Shown: in pieces, positions 5,959-8,217 of the stretch | Layout: the number at the start of each line of letters is the position of its first letter | Numbering within the stretch: the first letter of the stretch is position 1 | NCBI GenBank assembly: GCA_017621955.1 | Contig: JAGASB010000131.1 | Location: forward strand, 1 to 8,217 | Source: Clostridia bacterium | GTDB lineage: Bacteria > Bacillota_A > Clostridia > Christensenellales > Borkfalkiaceae | Direction of reading: 5' to 3' | DNA length: 8,217 nt | The notes under the pieces: generated by a model | Database searches by the model: none | What the model saw: only the letters and a program-made list of their open reading frames with translations | Told to the model about the DNA's origin: nothing | Program-made: the position numbers and the translations under genes

Positions 5959-6111
5959 ATGAAACATATTGAAACAATCGAAACCCGTAACCTTTGCGAA
6001 AGCGCTAAAAACGGTGGCTGTGGTGAATGCCAAACTTCTTGCCAATCAGCATGCAAAACCAGCTGTGGTATCGCAAATCAGCAATGTGAAAACGCAAAGG
6101 AAAGCGAATAA
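5959..6111 (+). CDS. scifA: SCIFF family ranthipeptide precursor (six cysteines in forty-five residues)
   Basis: This is a 50-residue ribosomally made peptide beginning MKHIETIETRNL, followed by a core with CGECQTSCQSACKTSC at residues 21-36. This is the highly conserved SCIFF signature (TIGR03973), the substrate of the radical SAM maturase encoded next to it. Cysteines are at 13, 21, 24, 28, 32, 36 and 43, seven in all; C13 lies in the leader part and appears additional to the six classical ones. Family members receive a Cys-derived thioether; in the Clostridium thermocellum homologue CteA it is reported from C32 to T37. Here residue 37 is Gly. GGAGG lies 10 bases before the ATG. Transcription comes from a consensus promoter and a hairpin terminator follows 14 bases after the stop. 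The biological role of SCIFF peptides is still unsettled; signalling or metabolic control has been proposed. Confidence 0.96.
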   Translation: MKHIETIETRNLCESAKNGGCGECQTSCQSACKTSCGIANQQCENAKESE

Positions 6112-6125
6112 TTCTTACGCTGAAC

Positions 6126-6153
6126 AAATACCGCCTATATGGGCGGTATTTTT
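6126..6153 (+). terminator. Intra-operon terminator/attenuator between scifA and the maturase gene
   Basis: A perfect 10-bp stem (6126-6135 with 6142-6151), with a GC-rich ACCGCC/GGCGGT core and a 6-base loop, runs into a T5 tract (6149-6153). It lies 14 bases after scifA and about 20 bases before the ribosome binding site of the maturase. No separate promoter is evident for the maturase, so partial read-through would set a high precursor-to-enzyme ratio. Confidence 0.85.
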
Positions 6154-6171
6154 ATTAGTTAATTTACGAAA

Positions 6172-6178
6172 AGAGGAG
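6172..6178 (+). promoter_or_regulatory. Closely spaced ribosome binding site of the maturase
   Basis: AGAGGAG ends only 4 bases before the ATG at 6183, shorter than the other sites in this window. It may lower translation of the enzyme relative to the precursor. Confidence 0.6.
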
Positions 6179-6182
6179 TTTT

Positions 6183-7568
6183 ATGGTACATCAATATAAA
6201 CTTGGCGGTTTTAACATAGTCCTTGATATTTGTTCGGGGGCAATACACGTCGTTGATGACGTTGCGTTTGATATTATTGAGTGTTTTGAAAAGTTAGAAA
6301 AAGAACAAATAGTAAACAATTTAACTACAAAATACGCTGACTCACCTGAAATTTCTATTGCTGACATTGAAGAATGTTACGAGCAAATTGAACAACTTAA
6401 AAATTCGGGCAAACTTTTTTCACCCGACACGTTTGAAAGTATGGCGGGTACGCTTAAAGCAAAGACTTCTGGCGTAATAAAAGCGCTTTGCTTACACGTT
6501 GCGCATACTTGCAACTTAAACTGCGAATACTGTTTTGCTAGTCAAGGAAAGTATAATGGTGACCGTGCCGTTATGAGTTTCGAAGTGGGAAAAAGGGCGC
6601 TTGATTTCTTAGTAGAAAATTCAGGTTCAAGACGCAATTTAGAAGTAGACTTTTTCGGCGGTGAACCGCTTATGAATTTTGACGTGGTTAAGCAATTAGT
6701 AAACTACGCACGTTCAATCGAAAAAGAAAAAAACAAAAACTTCCGCTTTACACTTACCACCAACGGTGTACTTATAGACGATGACGTGATTGAGTTTGCC
6801 AACAAGGAAATGAGCAACGTTGTTTTAAGTCTTGACGGACGTAAAGAAGTTCACGACCGCTATCGTGTTGATTACAACGGTAACGGAAGTTGGGAAAAAA
6901 TCGTTCCAAAATTCCAAAAATTAGTTAAAGCCCGTGGTGGCAAAAACTATTATATGCGTGGTACTTTTACCCACTTTAACCCCGACTTTTTAGAAGACAT
7001 TAAAGTTATGCTTGACCTTGGTTTTAACGAACTTTCGATGGAACCAGTCGTTTGCGCTTCGGGCGATAAAAACGAACTTACCGAACAAGATTTACCCATC
7101 ATATTAAGTCAGTATGAAGACCTTGCAAACCTTATGCTTGAAAAGGACAAAGAAGGCAAACCCTTTACCTTTTATCACTATATGATTGACCTTAAAGGTG
7201 GTCCTTGTATTTATAAGCGCATATCGGGTTGCGGTTCGGGTACGGAATATATGGCTGTTACACCTTGGGGCGACCTTTACCCCTGCCACCAATTCGTCGG
7301 CGATGAAAAGTTTAAACTTGGCGACGTATTTAACGGCGTAAATAACACCAAAATCCAACAAGAATTTTGTGACTGCAACGTTTACGCACGCCCCGACTGC
7401 AAGGATTGTTGGGCAAAGCTTTACTGCTCAGGCGGTTGTGCCGCAAACGCCTATCACGCCACAGGCTCTGTTCGTGGAGTTTATAAATATGGCTGTGAAC
7501 TTTTCAAAAAACGCATGGAATGCGCAATAATGGTTGCTATCGCTAGGTCAATGAAAGGAAAAGATTAA
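6183..7568 (+). CDS. scifB: Thioether cross-link-forming SCIFF peptide maturase (radical SAM/SPASM)
   Basis: This 461-residue cytosolic enzyme uses [4Fe-4S] clusters and S-adenosylmethionine to form thioethers in the SCIFF precursor. Residues 1 to about 95 form the PqqD-like RiPP recognition element expected to bind the leader. The radical SAM core has C110-X3-C114-X2-C117 (HTCNLNCEYCFA), FFGGEP at 157-162, and 'LTTNG' at 191-195. The C-terminal SPASM domain has C350 and C368 around 'TPWGDLYPC', then C396, C398, C406-X2-C409-X5-C415-X3-C419 and C438, enough for two auxiliary [4Fe-4S] clusters. All key cysteines are present, so the enzyme should be active. This matches family TIGR03974, of which CteB is the studied example, and the length is usual. 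It follows scifA across a terminator, and its stop codon overlaps the decarboxylase start. Confidence 0.96.
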   Translation: MVHQYKLGGFNIVLDICSGAIHVVDDVAFDIIECFEKLEKEQIVNNLTTKYADSPEISIADIEECYEQIEQLKNSGKLFSPDTFESMAGTLKAKTSGVIKALCLHVAHTCNLNCEYCFASQGKYNGDRAVMSFEVGKRALDFLVENSGSRRNLEVDFFGGEPLMNFDVVKQLVNYARSIEKEKNKNFRFTLTTNGVLIDDDVIEFANKEMSNVVLSLDGRKEVHDRYRVDYNGNGSWEKIVPKFQKLVKARGGKNYYMRGTFTHFNPDFLEDIKVMLDLGFNELSMEPVVCASGDKNELTEQDLPIILSQYEDLANLMLEKDKEGKPFTFYHYMIDLKGGPCIYKRISGCGSGTEYMAVTPWGDLYPCHQFVGDEKFKLGDVFNGVNNTKIQQEFCDCNVYARPDCKDCWAKLYCSGGCAANAYHATGSVRGVYKYGCELFKKRMECAIMVAIARSMKGKD

Positions 7569-8217
7569 TGGATACCCCCATCTTAGATTTTGTAAATGAA
7601 TACGCTAATCGCAATGCCGTACGCTTGCACGTTCCCGGTCATAAGGGCGTTAATATCTTGGGCGTAGAAAGACTTGACGTTACCGAAATTGACGGTGCAG
7701 ACTCACTTTATCACGCTAACGGCATTATTGAAAAGAGTGAACTTAACGCAAGTGCGCTTTTTTCTTCGCATACCTTTTATTCGACGGAAGGTTCTTCGTT
7801 ATCAATAAGGGCAATGCTTTATCTTGCCGTAAAATATGCAAAATCAAAGGGACAGCAACCGTTAATTTTGGCACCACGAAACGTTCATAAAACTTTTATC
7901 AGCGCCGCAGCGCTACTTGACTTTGAGATTCAGTGGATTTATTCTCACAGCACCGATTACCTTTCTTGCAAAATAGACACTTTCACCTTAAATGAAACGC
8001 TAAAAAATGCAATGCAAAAACCCGTTGCCGTCTATATTACAAGTCCCGACTATTTAGGGAACTTATTAGACGTTAAAGGCATTGCTAACGTTTGTAAAGC
8101 GCACGGGGTACTTCTTTTAGTTGATAACGCACACGGTGCTTATACTAAATTTTTACCCCAAAGTATGCACCCTATCGACTTGGGCGCTGACGTTTGTTGC
8201 GATTCTGCACACAAAAC
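7568..8217 (+). CDS. Orn/Lys/Arg decarboxylase family PLP enzyme, N-terminal part, cut by window end
   Basis: The first 216 residues of a fold-type I PLP enzyme are present. The order is typical of the Orn/Lys/Arg decarboxylase major domain in Firmicutes: TPILDFV near the start, LHVPGHKG (20-27), 'DVTEIDGADSLYHANGII', STEGSS (72-77, the PLP phosphate loop, commonly GSTxGN), 'APRNVHKTF' (102-110), 'VYITSPDYLGNLLDV', VDNAHGAY (185-192, with D186 expected to contact the PLP pyridine nitrogen) and finally SAHK, where K216 is the expected Schiff-base lysine; the window ends two bases later. Arginine, lysine or ornithine as substrate cannot be told from this half. The ATG overlaps the maturase stop by one base (TAATG), with AAAGGA at 7554-7559, 8 bases upstream, so translation is probably coupled to scifB. 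Confidence 0.92.
   Translation, partial: MDTPILDFVNEYANRNAVRLHVPGHKGVNILGVERLDVTEIDGADSLYHANGIIEKSELNASALFSSHTFYSTEGSSLSIRAMLYLAVKYAKSKGQQPLILAPRNVHKTFISAAALLDFEIQWIYSHSTDYLSCKIDTFTLNETLKNAMQKPVAVYITSPDYLGNLLDVKGIANVCKAHGVLLLVDNAHGAYTKFLPQSMHPIDLGADVCCDSAHK

Noticed and set aside
5969..6199. A 76-codon plus-strand frame starting inside the SCIFF precursor
   Set aside because: It overlaps scifA in another frame, runs through the hairpin terminator and into the maturase start. The scifA frame has the consensus promoter, ribosome binding site and family signature.
7104..7361. Minus-strand 85-codon frame opposite the maturase
   Set aside because: It is entirely antisense to the SPASM region of a well-conserved gene; a shadow of its codon usage.

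Overview
The window looks like a chromosomal segment of an uncultured, anaerobic, low-GC member of the Clostridia, possibly a gut lineage. The clues are AT-rich intergenic regions, strong purine-rich ribosome binding sites, sigma-A type promoters, U-tract terminators, and a SCIFF ranthipeptide locus, which is a clostridial hallmark. I see no rRNA, tRNA, CRISPR array, insertion sequence or phage gene. The organism call is inference; I cannot name a genus.

Layout. (1) 1-507: the 3' end of a gene that may belong to the DUF4364 family, then a small TSCPD-domain protein closed by a terminator at 506-530. (2) 546-1343: a short-chain dehydrogenase whose ribosome binding site lies just past that terminator. 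(3) 1344-1512: an AT-rich regulatory gap with an 18-bp perfect palindrome and an extended -10 promoter. (4) 1513-3548: two tandem paralogous PHP-domain metallohydrolases, ending in a bidirectional terminator shared with the convergent dtd gene. (5) 3621-4064 (minus): D-aminoacyl-tRNA deacylase. (6) 4145-4846 (plus): an NrdG2-type radical SAM activase. It is divergent from dtd across an 80-bp gap in which the two promoters appear to share one -35 heptamer. The activase transcript is predicted to start on its own ATG, so it may be leaderless. (7) 4965-5873: a secreted, probably lipid-anchored, DUF4886/SGNH-like protein. (8) 5888-8217: the SCIFF unit. It has a full-consensus promoter, a 50-residue Cys-rich precursor (scifA), a hairpin terminator/attenuator, the radical SAM maturase with an N-terminal recognition domain and C-terminal SPASM domain (scifB), and a translationally coupled PLP-dependent Orn/Lys/Arg decarboxylase cut by the window edge.

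How the parts work together. The clearest system is the SCIFF ranthipeptide pair: the maturase should bind the precursor leader through its N-terminal domain and install Cys-derived thioethers. The precursor here has glycine where, as I recall, the characterised homologue carries the threonine acceptor of its thioether, and it has a seventh cysteine. The precursor promoter is near perfect, and the attenuator after the short gene would make precursor in excess over enzyme. The other genes look like independent housekeeping or accessory units (tRNA proofreading, radical activation, phosphoesterase-like hydrolysis). The most interesting non-coding structure is the compact dtd/nrdG2 divergent promoter.
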